DNA of 64,000 bases from Opitutales bacterium (GCA_017531845.1 JAFXKI010000004.1:62001-126000), one strand, 5' to 3'. Counted from the stretch's first letter, positions 7,990-19,586 are shown. A program made the numbers and translations. Notes: generated by a model from the letters alone, not told the origin.

Positions 7990-9345
7990 ATGAATGATTT
8001 TTCAACTATTGCTGCACTTGCTACGCCGGTCGGATCATCGGCGCTTGCTCTTATTCGTGTGAGCGGGAATCTTGCCGTACGGATTGCTGAATTGGCTTTT
8101 GAAAATCATAAAATAGTACCCCGTAAGGCTTATCTTGGAGCATATAAAAGCTGTGAAGGAAAAATCCTTGATGAGTGTGTGTGGACAATGTTTCCGAAAC
8201 CGGGATCGTATACCGGTGAAGATTTATTGGAAATTTCATGTCACGGAAATCCGTTTATTGTTAACAGAATTTTAGAAGATCTTTTTCGTCGTGGATGTAA
8301 CCCTGCTTTGCCCGGAGAATTTACGAAAAGGGCTTTTCTTAACGGGAAGATGGACTTAACTCAAGCGGAGGCTGTTGCGGAAATAATTTCCGCACGATCT
8401 GAAAGAGCCTTTGACGCTGCGAGAAAATTACTTTCCGGTGAACTCGGAAAAAGAATTTTCAGTTGGAATGAAGAAATATTAATGCTCCTTGCCGAGACGG
8501 AAACGCAGATTGATTTTTCTGAAGAAGAAGTTCCGGAAATTGATCCGGAATATTTCAAAAAAAGAGTAGGCGAATTAATTTTAAGCCTTAGGGAAACTAA
8601 GGCATCTGCACAGTATTCGTCACGGGTTTATGAAGGTATTAATGTTGTTATTTTTGGTGCTCCGAATGCCGGTAAATCGTCACTGATGAATGCTCTTGTA
8701 GGAAATAATAGAGCTTTGGTCAGTGATGAAGCGGGAACGACAAGAGATTTTATTTCCGAAAATATTTTAATCGGAGAAAATTGTATAAGAATTGTAGATA
8801 CGGCAGGTATTCGTGATGATGCTGTTTCAAAGGTCGAGAAATCCGGTATCGAAAAAACTTTAGATTGTATTTCGGGGGCTGATTTTCTGTTGTTTGTCGT
8901 CGATGCCTCCTCCCCCCCTCCCCTTCTTTCCAAAGAAATTTTAGAGCAAATAAAACCGGATAATACTTGCATTCTCTTTAATAAAGCGGATAAACCTCAG
9001 GCATTTGATAAAAATGTCTTTTTACCGGAGATAGACAATATCTCTATCTCTCTTCTGGAGAAAGATTCCGGAGGAATAATAAAAGATTTCTTGGCTAAAA
9101 TATTCAGAAAAAAAAATATCGTTCCCGACGGGAACGTATTAATTGTCTCTACCCGCCACGCGGAAGCCATAAACCGGGCAGAAAATCAACTCAGAGAGGC
9201 TTCCGAGATTATAGGAAATTTACCCGTTGAATTTGTCTCAGCAAAACTCAGAGCAGCATTAGAAGAATTGTCTGAAATATTAGGACAATTTGATAATGAA
9301 AAAGTGTTAGATAAAATATTTTCTTCTTTTTGCATTGGAAAATAG
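7990..9345 (+). CDS. mnmE: tRNA modification GTPase MnmE
   Basis: A 451-residue GTPase which with MnmG installs the cmnm5 group on the wobble uridine of several tRNAs. The N-terminal folate-binding domain begins [21 protein letters not shown]. The GTPase domain has the P-loop GAPNAGKSS (about 223-231), AGTTRDFI (switch), DTAGIRD and NKAD (near 331). The C-terminal CIGK, whose Cys is catalytic in the family, is intact. The mnmG start codon follows the TAG by one base, so the two are translationally coupled. The mnmE-mnmG pair is commonly origin-proximal. Confidence 0.97.
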   Translation: MNDFSTIAALATPVGSSALALIRVSGNLAVRIAELAFENHKIVPRKAYLGAYKSCEGKILDECVWTMFPKPGSYTGEDLLEISCHGNPFIVNRILEDLFRRGCNPALPGEFTKRAFLNGKMDLTQAEAVAEIISARSERAFDAARKLLSGELGKRIFSWNEEILMLLAETETQIDFSEEEVPEIDPEYFKKRVGELILSLRETKASAQYSSRVYEGINVVIFGAPNAGKSSLMNALVGNNRALVSDEAGTTRDFISENILIGENCIRIVDTAGIRDDAVSKVEKSGIEKTLDCISGADFLLFVVDASSPPPLLSKEILEQIKPDNTCILFNKADKPQAFDKNVFLPEIDNISISLLEKDSGGIIKDFLAKIFRKKNIVPDGNVLIVSTRHAEAINRAENQLREASEIIGNLPVEFVSAKLRAALEELSEILGQFDNEKVLDKIFSSFCIGK

Positions 9346-9346
9346 C

Positions 9347-11230
<1,884 letters not shown>

Positions 11231-11246
11231 TGTTCTACGTGGAACA
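11231..11246. promoter_or_regulatory. parS: Second parS-like site after mnmG
   Basis: TGTTCTACGTGGAACA differs from the site inside mnmG by one base and starts at the base after the mnmG stop codon. Two such 16-mers 1.15 kb apart are very unlikely by chance. Confidence 0.75.
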
Positions 11247-11263
11247 TTGTTCCGATTTTATTT

Positions 11264-11743
11264 ATGGAATGGACTATAAAATCTTTCTCTAAGTGTTGTG
11301 CAGTTAGCGGTGTCTCCTTTTCTGAAGGTGATGAAATTCTTTGTTTTATTTGTATGAATCGCTCCGGGGAAATTGAAAGATTTGATGTTTTGAAAGGACG
11401 TATTCCTGATTTTATTCCCCAAGGAAGAATTTTAGGACAGTGGAAAAGAGTCTTTTCTAAAGAAAATTCTTATAAAACAGAGGAAATTCAGAAAATATTT
11501 CATTATGAAGAGTTCTTTTTTTCTCTTTTTGAAGGTGAAAAAAGCAGAGAAAAGGAGATTTTAAAGCAACTTTTTGCCCTCTTACTCGAAAAAAGACGCA
11601 TTTTGAGAGCTTTTTCTCAAAAAAATGGGAAAAATCAGAAATTTCTTCATGTGAAAACTAAAAAAGAATTTATCGTTTCTTTAGAAGATTTTTTTCCTGA
11701 AGATTTGACTTCTCTTGAAAATATTTTTGGAATGTTCACCTGA
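11264..11743 (+). CDS. Hypothetical protein, 159 aa
   Basis: Not recognised. The ATG follows the second parS-like site by 17 bp and no clear Shine-Dalgarno sequence is seen. The protein starts MEWTIKSFSKCCAVSG, has a short Cys-containing N-terminal part (Cys at about 11, 12, 27 and 30: CFICMNRSGE, possibly half of a zinc site), then a charged helical middle rich in Lys/Glu/Phe, with no signal peptide or transmembrane helix. The next gene starts 15 bp after its stop, so it heads a probable operon with the lipoprotein and the M23 peptidase. A cytoplasmic role is likely; nothing more can be said. Confidence 0.7.
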   Translation: MEWTIKSFSKCCAVSGVSFSEGDEILCFICMNRSGEIERFDVLKGRIPDFIPQGRILGQWKRVFSKENSYKTEEIQKIFHYEEFFFSLFEGEKSREKEILKQLFALLLEKRRILRAFSQKNGKNQKFLHVKTKKEFIVSLEDFFPEDLTSLENIFGMFT

Positions 11744-11758
11744 TTTACCTGATTTGCT

Positions 11759-12286
11759 ATGAGAAAATTATTGGTTTCACTTTTCTTTTCGGTTTTGTGT
11801 TTTTTCTTATGTTCCTGTGCTTCTAAAGTGCCGGAGCACTATGTTGCTTTCTATCTTGAATCTCCGAAAAAATCAGGAACTTTCGATATTTCCCGTACTT
11901 TTATGCTTCCTGTTATTAATAAGGAAATACGGGTTTCAAGGGATCCGGTTTTTAATATTGATGCACTTTCGGATTGTGTTGTTTCTCAGAAATACGATCC
12001 CGTTTTGGATACACACATTCCCGGTTTGTTTTTCAGAATTAAAGATGATTATTCCATCCGCTTGGAACAAATTGCCTCTAGGGCGGAAGGGCGCAAATTC
12101 CTTTTGGTTGCGGACGGAAAGCCTCTCGGTTTTTGTATTTTAAAGAAGAATATGACACGGAATGATTTATTTTTCTTTGTTATGACTTCCGTGAGCGGAA
12201 ACGAAGCCTTATCTCAATTAGATGAGCTTTGTTTTGAATTAAACGGTTATATTTTGGAGTTTCGGGAATATAAAGAAAATCAATGA
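11759..12286 (+). CDS. Predicted lipoprotein
   Basis: A 175-residue protein with a lipoprotein signal: MRKLLVSLFFSVLCFFLCSC, lipobox ending at Cys-20, followed by Ala-Ser-Lys, which suggests sorting to the outer membrane under the usual rule. The mature part has mixed alpha/beta character (RTFMLPVINKEIRVSRDP, RKFLLVADGKPLGFCILKK) and no recognised catalytic motif. Its last four bases overlap the ATG of the M23 peptidase gene (ATGA), so the two are translationally coupled and may act together at the cell envelope. Family unknown to me. Confidence 0.75.
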   Translation: MRKLLVSLFFSVLCFFLCSCASKVPEHYVAFYLESPKKSGTFDISRTFMLPVINKEIRVSRDPVFNIDALSDCVVSQKYDPVLDTHIPGLFFRIKDDYSIRLEQIASRAEGRKFLLVADGKPLGFCILKKNMTRNDLFFFVMTSVSGNEALSQLDELCFELNGYILEFREYKENQ

Positions 12287-13290
12287 AGTTAAAATTTTTA
12301 TTTCTTTCGATGCTGGGAGTTATTTTACTCCCGGCATTTTCTTTTTCCGCTGTTTTGCCTCCGACAGATCTGCTTTTGCCTTGTAATAAAATAGAAATGA
12401 GGTCTTATATTCAGCCGACCGTCTCCGGTCGCTGGACTTCAGGATGTTTCGGTATGGTTCGAAATTCCGGTAAGCGTTTTCATGAAGGATGGGATATAAG
12501 AGCTTCTAAAAGGGGAGGGCAGGGGGAGGTATTGGATCGTGTTTATTCTGTTTATGACGGAAAAATAGTTCATGTTTCTCGCGAGAATAACGGTTCTTAC
12601 GGAAAATATGTCGTGATTGAGCATCGGAATTCAAACATTTGTTTTTATTCGTTGTATGCTCACTTGGACAAGATTTTTCTCGAAGTCAGAAGTGGGATGT
12701 CGGTTTCTTCGGGAACGCCTATAGGAATAATGGGAAATACTTCGTCAGTTTATCAAATCCGACCGGGATTTGAACACCTTCATTTTGAAGTCGGATTGCA
12801 GTTAGGTGAGGGGTCTTTTGAGCGTTGGTATGAAAAAAGTTTTCCTTCCCATGATAAGAATCTCCATGCTTCCTGGAACGGACTAAATTTGTCCGGAATA
12901 GATCCGGAAGATTTTTTTCGTGAAGCAAAAAATAAACATACGGATTTTTTTTTAAGACTTTTGGATAATACTCCGACTGCTTTTTCGGTTACCGTTCCCG
13001 TTTCTCGCATCCCTGAAATTTTAAAGAAGTCTCCGGGGCTTTTGCTTAAAACGAGAGAAGATCTTAATCCGAGCGGCTGGAAAATACTTTTTTCATGGAG
13101 CGGTCTTCCTAAAAAATTTATCCCTATTTTTGATTTAAAAGATTTAAATTCCGTAAAGATAGATTATGTATCAGAAAAATATATACATAAATCTGTTTCC
13201 CGTGGAATGATTGTTCGTAAAGACGGTGTATACTGTATAGGAAAAAACTTAACAAATACCCTTGAAATTATTTTTGGAGTATCGTTTTAA
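12283..13290 (+). CDS. M23-family peptidase (LytM domain), secreted
   Basis: A 335-residue protein with a Sec signal peptide (cleavage near residue 23, FSFSA). The LytM/M23 zinc-peptidase domain covers about 45-190: HEGWD supplies the first His and Asp ligands, and HLHFEVG supplies the HxH pair, so the zinc site looks complete; GKIVHVSRENNGSYGKYVVIEH is the typical strand between them. Family members cut peptidoglycan cross-links or activate other hydrolases. The ~140-residue C-terminal region (from about 195) is not recognised. It overlaps the upstream lipoprotein gene by four bases, pointing to a joint wall or envelope role. Confidence 0.88.
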   Translation: MKLKFLFLSMLGVILLPAFSFSAVLPPTDLLLPCNKIEMRSYIQPTVSGRWTSGCFGMVRNSGKRFHEGWDIRASKRGGQGEVLDRVYSVYDGKIVHVSRENNGSYGKYVVIEHRNSNICFYSLYAHLDKIFLEVRSGMSVSSGTPIGIMGNTSSVYQIRPGFEHLHFEVGLQLGEGSFERWYEKSFPSHDKNLHASWNGLNLSGIDPEDFFREAKNKHTDFFLRLLDNTPTAFSVTVPVSRIPEILKKSPGLLLKTREDLNPSGWKILFSWSGLPKKFIPIFDLKDLNSVKIDYVSEKYIHKSVSRGMIVRKDGVYCIGKNLTNTLEIIFGVSF

Positions 13291-13327
13291 ATGAGTTATC
13301 ATTCGTTCCCGTGATGTAATTAAAGAT

Positions 13328-13909
13328 ATGGATTCTTTTTATTTAGTTTTGGTGCTTTGCGGTGTTGCCGTTATGGCTCTTCTTTTGAATATCCGAAAGA
13401 AACTTCCCAAATATATTTTCGTTTTTCTTTCTGTTTCTATTATTGTATCCGTTTCTTGGTATACGATGGATTCCGGAGAGGGAATGAAAAATGATTCTGT
13501 TGATACGGAAAAGGAATTGTTTGTTTTTGCCGAAGTTTCAAAAAATATATCTGCCGATCCGGGGAAGACAAAAATATCGATACCCGCTGTTGTTTCGGGA
13601 AAAAGGAATCTGGACTGTATTCGGATGGCGTTCTCGTTAGATAGCAAAAACCTGACAGAGCAGACTTTCATTGAAAAAACGGATTTTCTGCTTCTGTCTT
13701 CTGACGGCACTTTGCTTCCCGCAAGCAGCATACAATTTGTTAAAGAGGAATCTACAAGATTTCCGGAGAATTTTATTCTGAAAGCTTTTTTTGTTTTACC
13801 GGAAAACCTAAAATCGGCTGAGTTCCAACTTGTTGTGGAGAATAAGTTTTCCGAATCTCTTTTCATTTCCGAAGTCGCTGTAGCTTCTTCTCCTTTTTTA
13901 GAAAAATAA
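13328..13909 (+). CDS. Hypothetical membrane-anchored protein, 193 aa
   Basis: Not recognised. Two hydrophobic helices lie at the N-terminus (about 4-21 and 28-45), followed by a ~145-residue soluble region of mostly beta character (ELFVFAEVSKNI, FQLVVENKF) likely facing the periplasm. No cysteines or catalytic motifs stand out. tlyA begins one base after its stop codon, so the two are cotranscribed, although no functional link is evident. Confidence 0.65.
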   Translation: MDSFYLVLVLCGVAVMALLLNIRKKLPKYIFVFLSVSIIVSVSWYTMDSGEGMKNDSVDTEKELFVFAEVSKNISADPGKTKISIPAVVSGKRNLDCIRMAFSLDSKNLTEQTFIEKTDFLLLSSDGTLLPASSIQFVKEESTRFPENFILKAFFVLPENLKSAEFQLVVENKFSESLFISEVAVASSPFLEK

Positions 13910-13910
13910 T

Positions 13911-14666
13911 ATGGTATCCGAAAAAAAAATACGTGCGGATGAATTGCTTTTTCGTCAAGGAAAAGCGGAATCACGTTCCCGGGCGAAAATTTTGATTATG
14001 GCGGGAAAAGTGCGGAGCGGTCCGGATTCTCTGATTTCAAAACCTGCTCAAATGGTACCGGAAACAACAGAGCTCTTTGTGGAATCTCCGCCTCGGTTTG
14101 TTTCTCGCGGCGGGGAAAAACTTGCGGGTGCCATTGAATCTTTCGGTATTTCTGTTGCCGGAAAACACGCGCTTGATATCGGGGCAAGCACGGGAGGTTT
14201 TACCGACTGTCTTTTGCAAAACGGTGCTCTTTCCGTAACCTGCGTAGATGTTGGGCACGGTCAGTTGCATGCCAAACTTCGAAGCGATGGTCGTGTTACG
14301 AATTTAGAAAAGGTAAATGCGCGCCAGCTGGATTCCGTTGCGCTCCCGCGGGAACGCTATGATTTGGTGGTTGGAGATTTATCGTTTATTTCGCTGAAAA
14401 TGATTCTTCTTCCGGCGTGGAATCGGGTAGAGCAGGGCGGAGCATTGATAATGTTAATAAAGCCCCAATTTGAAGCCACCCGCGAGGAAGTTTCAAAAAC
14501 TTCCGGAATCATAAAAGATTCGGCTATCCACGAACGTGTTGTAAAAGAAATTTTGAATTTCGCCGAGACGGAGCTTCCGGGCTTTTCTCTTCTAGGGCTT
14601 TGCGATTCTCCCATCAAAGGCGGAGACGGAAACAAAGAGTTTCTTTTTTATGCCGGAAAAAATTAA
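13911..14666 (+). CDS. tlyA: TlyA-family rRNA 2'-O-methyltransferase
   Basis: A 251-residue protein with an N-terminal S4 RNA-binding domain (about 5-62; IRADELLFRQGKAESRSRAK is typical) and a FtsJ/RrmJ-type methyltransferase domain starting FVSRGGEKLAGAIE. The SAM loop DIGASTGGFTDCLLQNGA is near 88-105 and the KDKE-type residues appear as K in SRGGEKL, D in VVGDLSF and K in LIKPQFE. The family methylates ribose in 16S/23S rRNA and was first named hemolysin; the haemolytic label is probably misleading. It follows the preceding membrane protein gene by one base. Confidence 0.92.
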   Translation: MVSEKKIRADELLFRQGKAESRSRAKILIMAGKVRSGPDSLISKPAQMVPETTELFVESPPRFVSRGGEKLAGAIESFGISVAGKHALDIGASTGGFTDCLLQNGALSVTCVDVGHGQLHAKLRSDGRVTNLEKVNARQLDSVALPRERYDLVVGDLSFISLKMILLPAWNRVEQGGALIMLIKPQFEATREEVSKTSGIIKDSAIHERVVKEILNFAETELPGFSLLGLCDSPIKGGDGNKEFLFYAGKN

Positions 14667-14727
14667 AAAAAATAATTCTTGCAATGTGGAAAGAAAAATG
14701 AGTTAATCGACGTTCACAAAGAAAGTT

Positions 14728-14916
14728 ATGGAAACCACTCAACAACATTCAAAAACTCCGTTGGATTTCGACTTTACGGACGTTGAAGCTCTTTCCCGTT
14801 TTGTTACTGAAACCGGTAAAATCCTGCCGCGTCGCATTACGGGGCTTACCGCTAAGCAGCAACGCCATGTTACGGCCGCTATTAAGCGTTCCCGCAACAT
14901 GTTGCTCATGAAATAA
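14728..14916 (+). CDS. rpsR: Ribosomal protein S18
   Basis: A 62-residue protein, short for S18 (usually 70-90) because the N-terminal tail is reduced. The diagnostic core is present: [19 protein letters not shown], then [21 protein letters not shown], with the basic C-terminus. It is not in the usual rpsF-rpsR-rplI cluster, since neither rpsF nor rplI is adjacent, and it has its own strong terminator. Confidence 0.95.
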   Translation: METTQQHSKTPLDFDFTDVEALSRFVTETGKILPRRITGLTAKQQRHVTAAIKRSRNMLLMK

Positions 14917-14935
14917 TTCTGTTTTCAGTGAGCAT

Positions 14936-14972
14936 AAAATACGCCGGCGTTCCCGTCGGCGTATTTTTTTTT
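14936..14972. terminator. Bidirectional terminator between rpsR and the PstS-like gene
   Basis: An AT-flanked stem AAAATACGCCG / CGGCGTATTTT with A run on the left and T9 on the right serves both converging genes. The loop contains the octamer CGTTCCCG. Confidence 0.85.
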
Positions 14973-14975
14973 GTG

Positions 14976-16133
14976 TTATTTTTCTATCGGGTTGCTTTTC
15001 GGCAGGGGAATATAGCCCGTTTTTTCGATGATTTCCTGTCCGGCGGGAGAAAACATAAACTCAACGATTTTCTTTGTGTTTTCCGAACGCGGTTGTGCCG
15101 AAATCATGTAAAAATCCGCGATAAACGGATACGTTCCGTTCACTATGTTTTCTTTTGTCGGAGCAATTCCGTCGATCGAAAGTAGTTTCAGCTTATCGTT
15201 GTGCATCATTTCCAGCGTGTAGAAGCGGAAAGAAAACCCGATTGCGCTGTTTTTATTCCGGTATTCCGCCGTTTGTGTGAGGATTGTTCCCATGCCATCG
15301 GAAACGCGCTCTTCTATCGGCGGCGCAATCGGTGTTCCCGCCATGATTTTTTCCAACATCGTTTGACTTCCGCTTCCTTTATTGCGTTGGAATGCGATAA
15401 TTTCCTCCGATTCCGGGGCTCCGATTTCTTTCCAATCTTTAATTTTCCCGGAGTAAATTCCGCGAATCTGCTCGGAACTTAAATTGTTGATCGGATTTTC
15501 TTTGTTCACGAAAAACACAAACGCTTCCCGTCCGAACGGTGTCATTTCGTATTGTATTCCCGCTTTTTGAGCAACTTCGAGTTGCGCTTCCGACGGCGCG
15601 CCGCCGAAAATTAAATCCGCGTTCCCGCGATTCAACATCTGAAATGTTCGATCCGAGCCGGTCGTATCGACAAATTCCCAAATATAATAGCCGCTGTTTT
15701 CCGGATGCGGATAAAGCGCCTGAGCTACCGCTGCGTAAACCGGATAAAGCGCGTAGGCACCGCTCAGTTTCGGGAGCGTTCCCGCGAGCCGTTCCGGAGT
15801 CAGGTTTTCGGGAACTATCAGTTTGTTTCCTTTCCTGAACGGGCGATAATCCCATTCGTTGATGTTTGCCCGAACAACGTCGTAACGGGAACGCGTTTGC
15901 CAATCGATCCAATAAGCAATCGAGCATCCGCAAACGGCAACGAGCGTAGCTCCGAGAATTGTAACCGTAGCTGTTTTCGCGACTTTCCGGCTTTTGAAAA
16001 ACCATGAACCGAGCAAAAAAAGCCCGCCGACGAAAATCAAAAAAATCATCGGAATCGTTAACGACGGAAGCATATTTGAAAATCCGACAATCGCCGCCAT
16101 CGCCATACAAAAATAAGCCCATAAAAGAATCAC
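14976..16133 (-). CDS. PstS-like phosphate-binding protein with N-terminal membrane helices
   Basis: A 385-residue protein with a GTG start; an in-frame stop a few codons upstream allows no longer form with a standard start. Residues 1-75 form about three transmembrane helices (near 1-18, 22-46 and 55-75), then a PBP-like domain (about 105-380) with the PstS hallmarks: VDTTGSDRTFQMLNRGNADLIFGG, SSEQIRGIYSGKIKDWKEIG, and RNKGSGSQTMLEKIM for ligand binding. Free PstS has a plain signal peptide or lipobox instead; this one is a polytopic-anchored variant. No pstC, pstA, pstB, phoU or phoB is nearby, so its partner is unknown; a sensing or scavenging role is possible. Confidence 0.8.
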   Translation of the reverse strand: MILLWAYFCMAMAAIVGFSNMLPSLTIPMIFLIFVGGLFLLGSWFFKSRKVAKTATVTILGATLVAVCGCSIAYWIDWQTRSRYDVVRANINEWDYRPFRKGNKLIVPENLTPERLAGTLPKLSGAYALYPVYAAVAQALYPHPENSGYYIWEFVDTTGSDRTFQMLNRGNADLIFGGAPSEAQLEVAQKAGIQYEMTPFGREAFVFFVNKENPINNLSSEQIRGIYSGKIKDWKEIGAPESEEIIAFQRNKGSGSQTMLEKIMAGTPIAPPIEERVSDGMGTILTQTAEYRNKNSAIGFSFRFYTLEMMHNDKLKLLSIDGIAPTKENIVNGTYPFIADFYMISAQPRSENTKKIVEFMFSPAGQEIIEKTGYIPLPKSNPIEK

Positions 16134-16506
16134 AATTGCGAGAAGTATTTTCTTTCAAATCATAAAAGCCTTTCTCGCCTCATTTTACAAAACCTGCCTT
16201 GCCCCGCGAGGGAATAATCACGTTCCCGCGGGAACGGTTACGAGCGCGGCGGGGAGGGCGAAAAATGTGTGTTTCATGATCTTGAAAAAGTTGGCGGATA
16301 GCGGGAAGCAGTATTGTGCTAAATAATCTATTGATTCAATAGGGAGAAAGATAAAAAAGATTTCAGAACTGCTCGTCTTCGCAAATTCCGCAAATGAAGA
16401 TCATTTGAGAAAATTCGTGTTTGTTCGCGGTTCTTTTTTTGGGAATACGTTCCCGTGGAAATTTCTCGCGGGAACGCCTGTGTTTTTCTATGATTGCCCC
16501 CCAATT
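16134..16506. promoter_or_regulatory. Divergent promoter region with a palindrome
   Basis: This gap holds the start regions of the PstS-like gene (minus) and acnA (plus). CTATTGA-T-TCAATAG at 16328-16342 is a perfect interrupted palindrome and a candidate operator. Inverted CGTTCCCG/CGGGAACG pairs occur at 16220-16240 and 16450-16476. Confidence 0.4.
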
Positions 16507-19158
16507 ATGAACAATCCTTTCCAGACGCTTCGCGAATTTAACTGCCCGGCAGCCGGCAAAAAAGGTTTTTACTACAGCGTTCCCGCGCTTGAACAGGCGG
16601 GAATCGGTCAGGTCTCGAAAATGCCGGTTTGCCTGCGCGTCGTCCTCGAAAGCGTGCTTCGCAACTGCGACGGCACGCTGATTACGGAAAACGACGTTCG
16701 CGCGCTTGCCAACTGGAACGCCGCAAAGCCCGCCGACACGGAAATCCCGTTTACCGTCGCGCGCGTGCTTTTGCAGGATTTGACGGGCGTGGCGTTGCTT
16801 GTTGACCTCGCCGCGATGCGCGATGCCGTCGCCAAGCTCGGACGCGATCCCGCGCTCATCGAGCCGCTCGTGCCGATGGATATGGTCGTCGACCACTCCG
16901 TGCAAATCGACTACGCGGGAACGCCCGACGCGTTTCGCAAAAACATCGAAAAGGATTTTTCCCGCAACACCGAGCGCTACGAATTGCTCAAGTGGGGGCA
17001 GGGCGCGTTCAAAACGTTTTCCGTCGTGCCGCCCGCCGTCGGGATCTGCCACCAAGTGAATTTGGAATATCTCGCGCGCGTTGTTTTTGAAAAAGAAACG
17101 CCCGCGGGAACGGTTTTCTACCCGGATTCCGTCGTCGGAACGGACTCGCACACGACAATGGTCAACGGCATCGGCGTCGTCGGCTGGGGCGTCGGCGGCA
17201 TCGAGGCGGAAGCAGGAATGCTCGGACAGCCGGTTTGCTTCCAGACGCCGGAAGTTATCGGCGTGCACCTCACGGGAACGCTCCCGGAAGGCGTGCTCGC
17301 CACGGATCTTGCGCTCCGCGTGACGGAAATTCTCCGCGCGGCGAAGGTCGTCGGCAAATTTGTCGAATTTTTCGGCGAAGGCGCGGCAACGCTCTCGCTC
17401 GCCGATCGCGCGACCGTTGCCAACATGGCTCCGGAATACGGCGCGACGATGGGCTTTTTCCCGGTTGACGAAAAAACGCTCGACTACCTGCGCCTCACCG
17501 GGCGCGACGAAAAGAAAGTCGCCGTCGTGCGCGATTATCTCCAAGCGCAGGGGCTTTTCGGCATGCCGAAATCGGGCGAAATCAACTACACGAAAGTCAT
17601 CGAGCTTGATCTTTCGACGATTACGCGTTCCGTTGCCGGACCGAAACGCCCGCAGGATCGCATCGAACTCGGAAACGTGAAAAACGCGTTCGACAAATTC
17701 CGCGAAGAAACGAAGGGCGCGGCAACCGAGGCGGGAACGCTGCGCGACGGCTCCGTCGTCATCGCCGCGATTACGAGCTGCACAAACACTTCGAATCCGA
17801 GCGTGCTCATCGCCGCCGGCTTGGTCGCGAAACGCGCCGTGGAAAAAGGTTTGCGCGTTCCCGCGTATGTGAAAACCTCGCTCGCGCCGGGTTCCCGCGT
17901 CGTTACGGATTATTTGAACGCGGCGGGCTTGACGCCGTATTTGGACAAACTCGGCTTCAATCTCGTCGGCTACGGCTGCGCGACCTGTATAGGCAATTCC
18001 GGTCCGCTCGCGCCCGAAATCGAGACCGCGATTCGCGACGGCAAACTCATTACGGCGAGTGTGCTTTCCGGCAACCGCAATTTCGAAGCGCGCATTCATC
18101 CGCTCATCAAATCGAATTTCCTCATGTCGCCGCCGCTCGTCGTTGCCTTCGCGCTCGCGGGGCGCATCGATATCGATTTGGAAAACGAATCGCTCGGCAC
18201 GGGAACGGACGGGCAACCCGTTTACCTCAAAGACATTTGGCCGAAACAGGCGGAAATCGACGCGCTCATCGCCGCCGGCATCAAACCCGAAATGTTCGCC
18301 AAGCGCTACGCTTCGTTCGATGATGCAACGGCAGAATGGAAAACCGTTCCCGCGACGACGGGAGCGCTCTTCGGCTGGCGCGACGATTCGACCTACGTCC
18401 AGCTCCCGCCGTATTTCGACGGCTTCGGCATGACGCTTCCGCCGCCGACGAAGCTCTCGGGAATGCGCCCGCTCGCCATCCTCGGCGATTCCGTGACAAC
18501 CGACCACATTTCGCCCGCCGGCGCATTTTCTCCCGAAACACCCGCCGGGAAATACCTCACCGAACGCGGCATTCCGCGCGAAAAATTCAACACCTACGGC
18601 TCGCGTCGCGGGAACGACCGCATCATGGTGCGCGGCACCTTTGCCAATGTGCGCATCAAAAACAAGATGGCGGACGGCAAGGAAGGCGGCTTTACCAAAC
18701 TTCAGCCTGCGGGAACGCTGACCACGATTTTCGAAGCCAGCGAAGCCTACAAAAAGGCGGGAACGCCGCTCATCGTCTTCGCCGGAGTCGATTACGGCAT
18801 GGGCTCTTCCCGCGACTGGGCGGCGAAGGGCGCGGCGCTTCTCGGCGTGCGCGCAGTCGTGGCGCAGAGCTTTGAACGCATCCACCGCTCGAACCTGATC
18901 GGCATGGGCGTGCTCCCGCTCGAATTTACAAACGGCGAAAGCGCGGAATCGCTCGGGCTCGACGGCACGGAAACTTTCGATATTGAGGGCTTGGAAAATC
19001 CCGTGAAGCCGAAGCAAAACGTCACGCTCGTGATTCGCCGCGCCAACGGCGAAGTCGCCAAGACGACCTTGCTTTGCCGCATCGACACGCTCGCGGAATC
19101 GCATTACCTCGCCAACGGCGGAATCCTCCAATACGTCCTCCGCAAAATCCTGGGATAA
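16507..19158 (+). CDS. acnA: Aconitate hydratase A
   Basis: An 883-residue enzyme that converts citrate to isocitrate using a [4Fe-4S] cluster. Start chosen at [15 protein letters not shown], the normal AcnA N-terminus; the open frame extends 34 codons upstream without conserved sequence. The three cluster cysteines appear in [12 protein letters not shown] (about 424) and [12 protein letters not shown] (about 490). [12 protein letters not shown] and the C-terminal swivel domain ([19 protein letters not shown]) are also clear. The gene is markedly richer in GC than those to its left. It pairs functionally with gltA. An opposing frame of over 900 codons is a codon-usage shadow. Confidence 0.97.
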   Translation: MNNPFQTLREFNCPAAGKKGFYYSVPALEQAGIGQVSKMPVCLRVVLESVLRNCDGTLITENDVRALANWNAAKPADTEIPFTVARVLLQDLTGVALLVDLAAMRDAVAKLGRDPALIEPLVPMDMVVDHSVQIDYAGTPDAFRKNIEKDFSRNTERYELLKWGQGAFKTFSVVPPAVGICHQVNLEYLARVVFEKETPAGTVFYPDSVVGTDSHTTMVNGIGVVGWGVGGIEAEAGMLGQPVCFQTPEVIGVHLTGTLPEGVLATDLALRVTEILRAAKVVGKFVEFFGEGAATLSLADRATVANMAPEYGATMGFFPVDEKTLDYLRLTGRDEKKVAVVRDYLQAQGLFGMPKSGEINYTKVIELDLSTITRSVAGPKRPQDRIELGNVKNAFDKFREETKGAATEAGTLRDGSVVIAAITSCTNTSNPSVLIAAGLVAKRAVEKGLRVPAYVKTSLAPGSRVVTDYLNAAGLTPYLDKLGFNLVGYGCATCIGNSGPLAPEIETAIRDGKLITASVLSGNRNFEARIHPLIKSNFLMSPPLVVAFALAGRIDIDLENESLGTGTDGQPVYLKDIWPKQAEIDALIAAGIKPEMFAKRYASFDDATAEWKTVPATTGALFGWRDDSTYVQLPPYFDGFGMTLPPPTKLSGMRPLAILGDSVTTDHISPAGAFSPETPAGKYLTERGIPREKFNTYGSRRGNDRIMVRGTFANVRIKNKMADGKEGGFTKLQPAGTLTTIFEASEAYKKAGTPLIVFAGVDYGMGSSRDWAAKGAALLGVRAVVAQSFERIHRSNLIGMGVLPLEFTNGESAESLGLDGTETFDIEGLENPVKPKQNVTLVIRRANGEVAKTTLLCRIDTLAESHYLANGGILQYVLRKILG

Positions 19159-19207
19159 AAACTCTCACGAAGCCACGGAGCTCCGTGTTTTGAAGTTTGG
19201 TTTTTTA

Positions 19208-19237
19208 ACCACGGATAAACACGGATTTTCACGGATG
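19208..19237 (+). repeat. 30-bp intergenic repeat A, copy 1
   Basis: A 30-mer built of three near-repeats of CACGGAT; an identical copy is at 56631-56660, and flanking bases (AAGTTTGG before, TTTGTGAG after) are also alike. Degenerate versions lie near 36499-36530 and 58230-58250. Confidence 0.85.
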
Positions 19238-19301
19238 GGTTTTGTGAGGTCTAAGTGTTTATTCTAAAAAACGTTCCCGCGTGGAAGGCTGAAAAGTTTT
19301 G

Positions 19302-19447
19302 ACTCCTCTACCACGCCTTCGGCGCCCCCCCTTAGCAAGGGGAGGAGCTTCTGATTTTCTTTTTTTTAGATTTTTAAAAAGCTCTCCCTCTTACCAAGAG
19401 GGAGGGGTACCGCGAGCGTCGCACAGCTGAGAGGGCGTTCCCGTAGC
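19302..19447. repeat. REP-like hairpin repeats, left pair
   Basis: Two GC-rich units in opposite orientation: 19302-19350 (CTCCTC...CCCCTTAGCAAGGGGAGGAG) and 19381-19447 (CTCCCTCTTACCAAGAGGGAGG then GTACCGCGAGCG...GAGAGGG). Each holds a hairpin; a third relative is at 19908-19969. They look like a REP/MITE-type mobile intergenic element. Confidence 0.65.
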
Positions 19448-19586
19448 ACCTTACACAATTTACGAAAGAACAGCTTGTGGCTTATTAAAGCTTGCTGAAA
19501 ATATTTATATTAACTACTATTCAAGTAGTATTTGATTTTTTGAGAATTTCTGCGGTGTGCGCAGTGTCGGCGGGTAAGAGGCTTTC

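Noticed and set aside
16363-19131. 922-codon minus-strand ORF
   Set aside because: Mirror of acnA; Arg/His/Phe-rich with no domains. Shadow frame.
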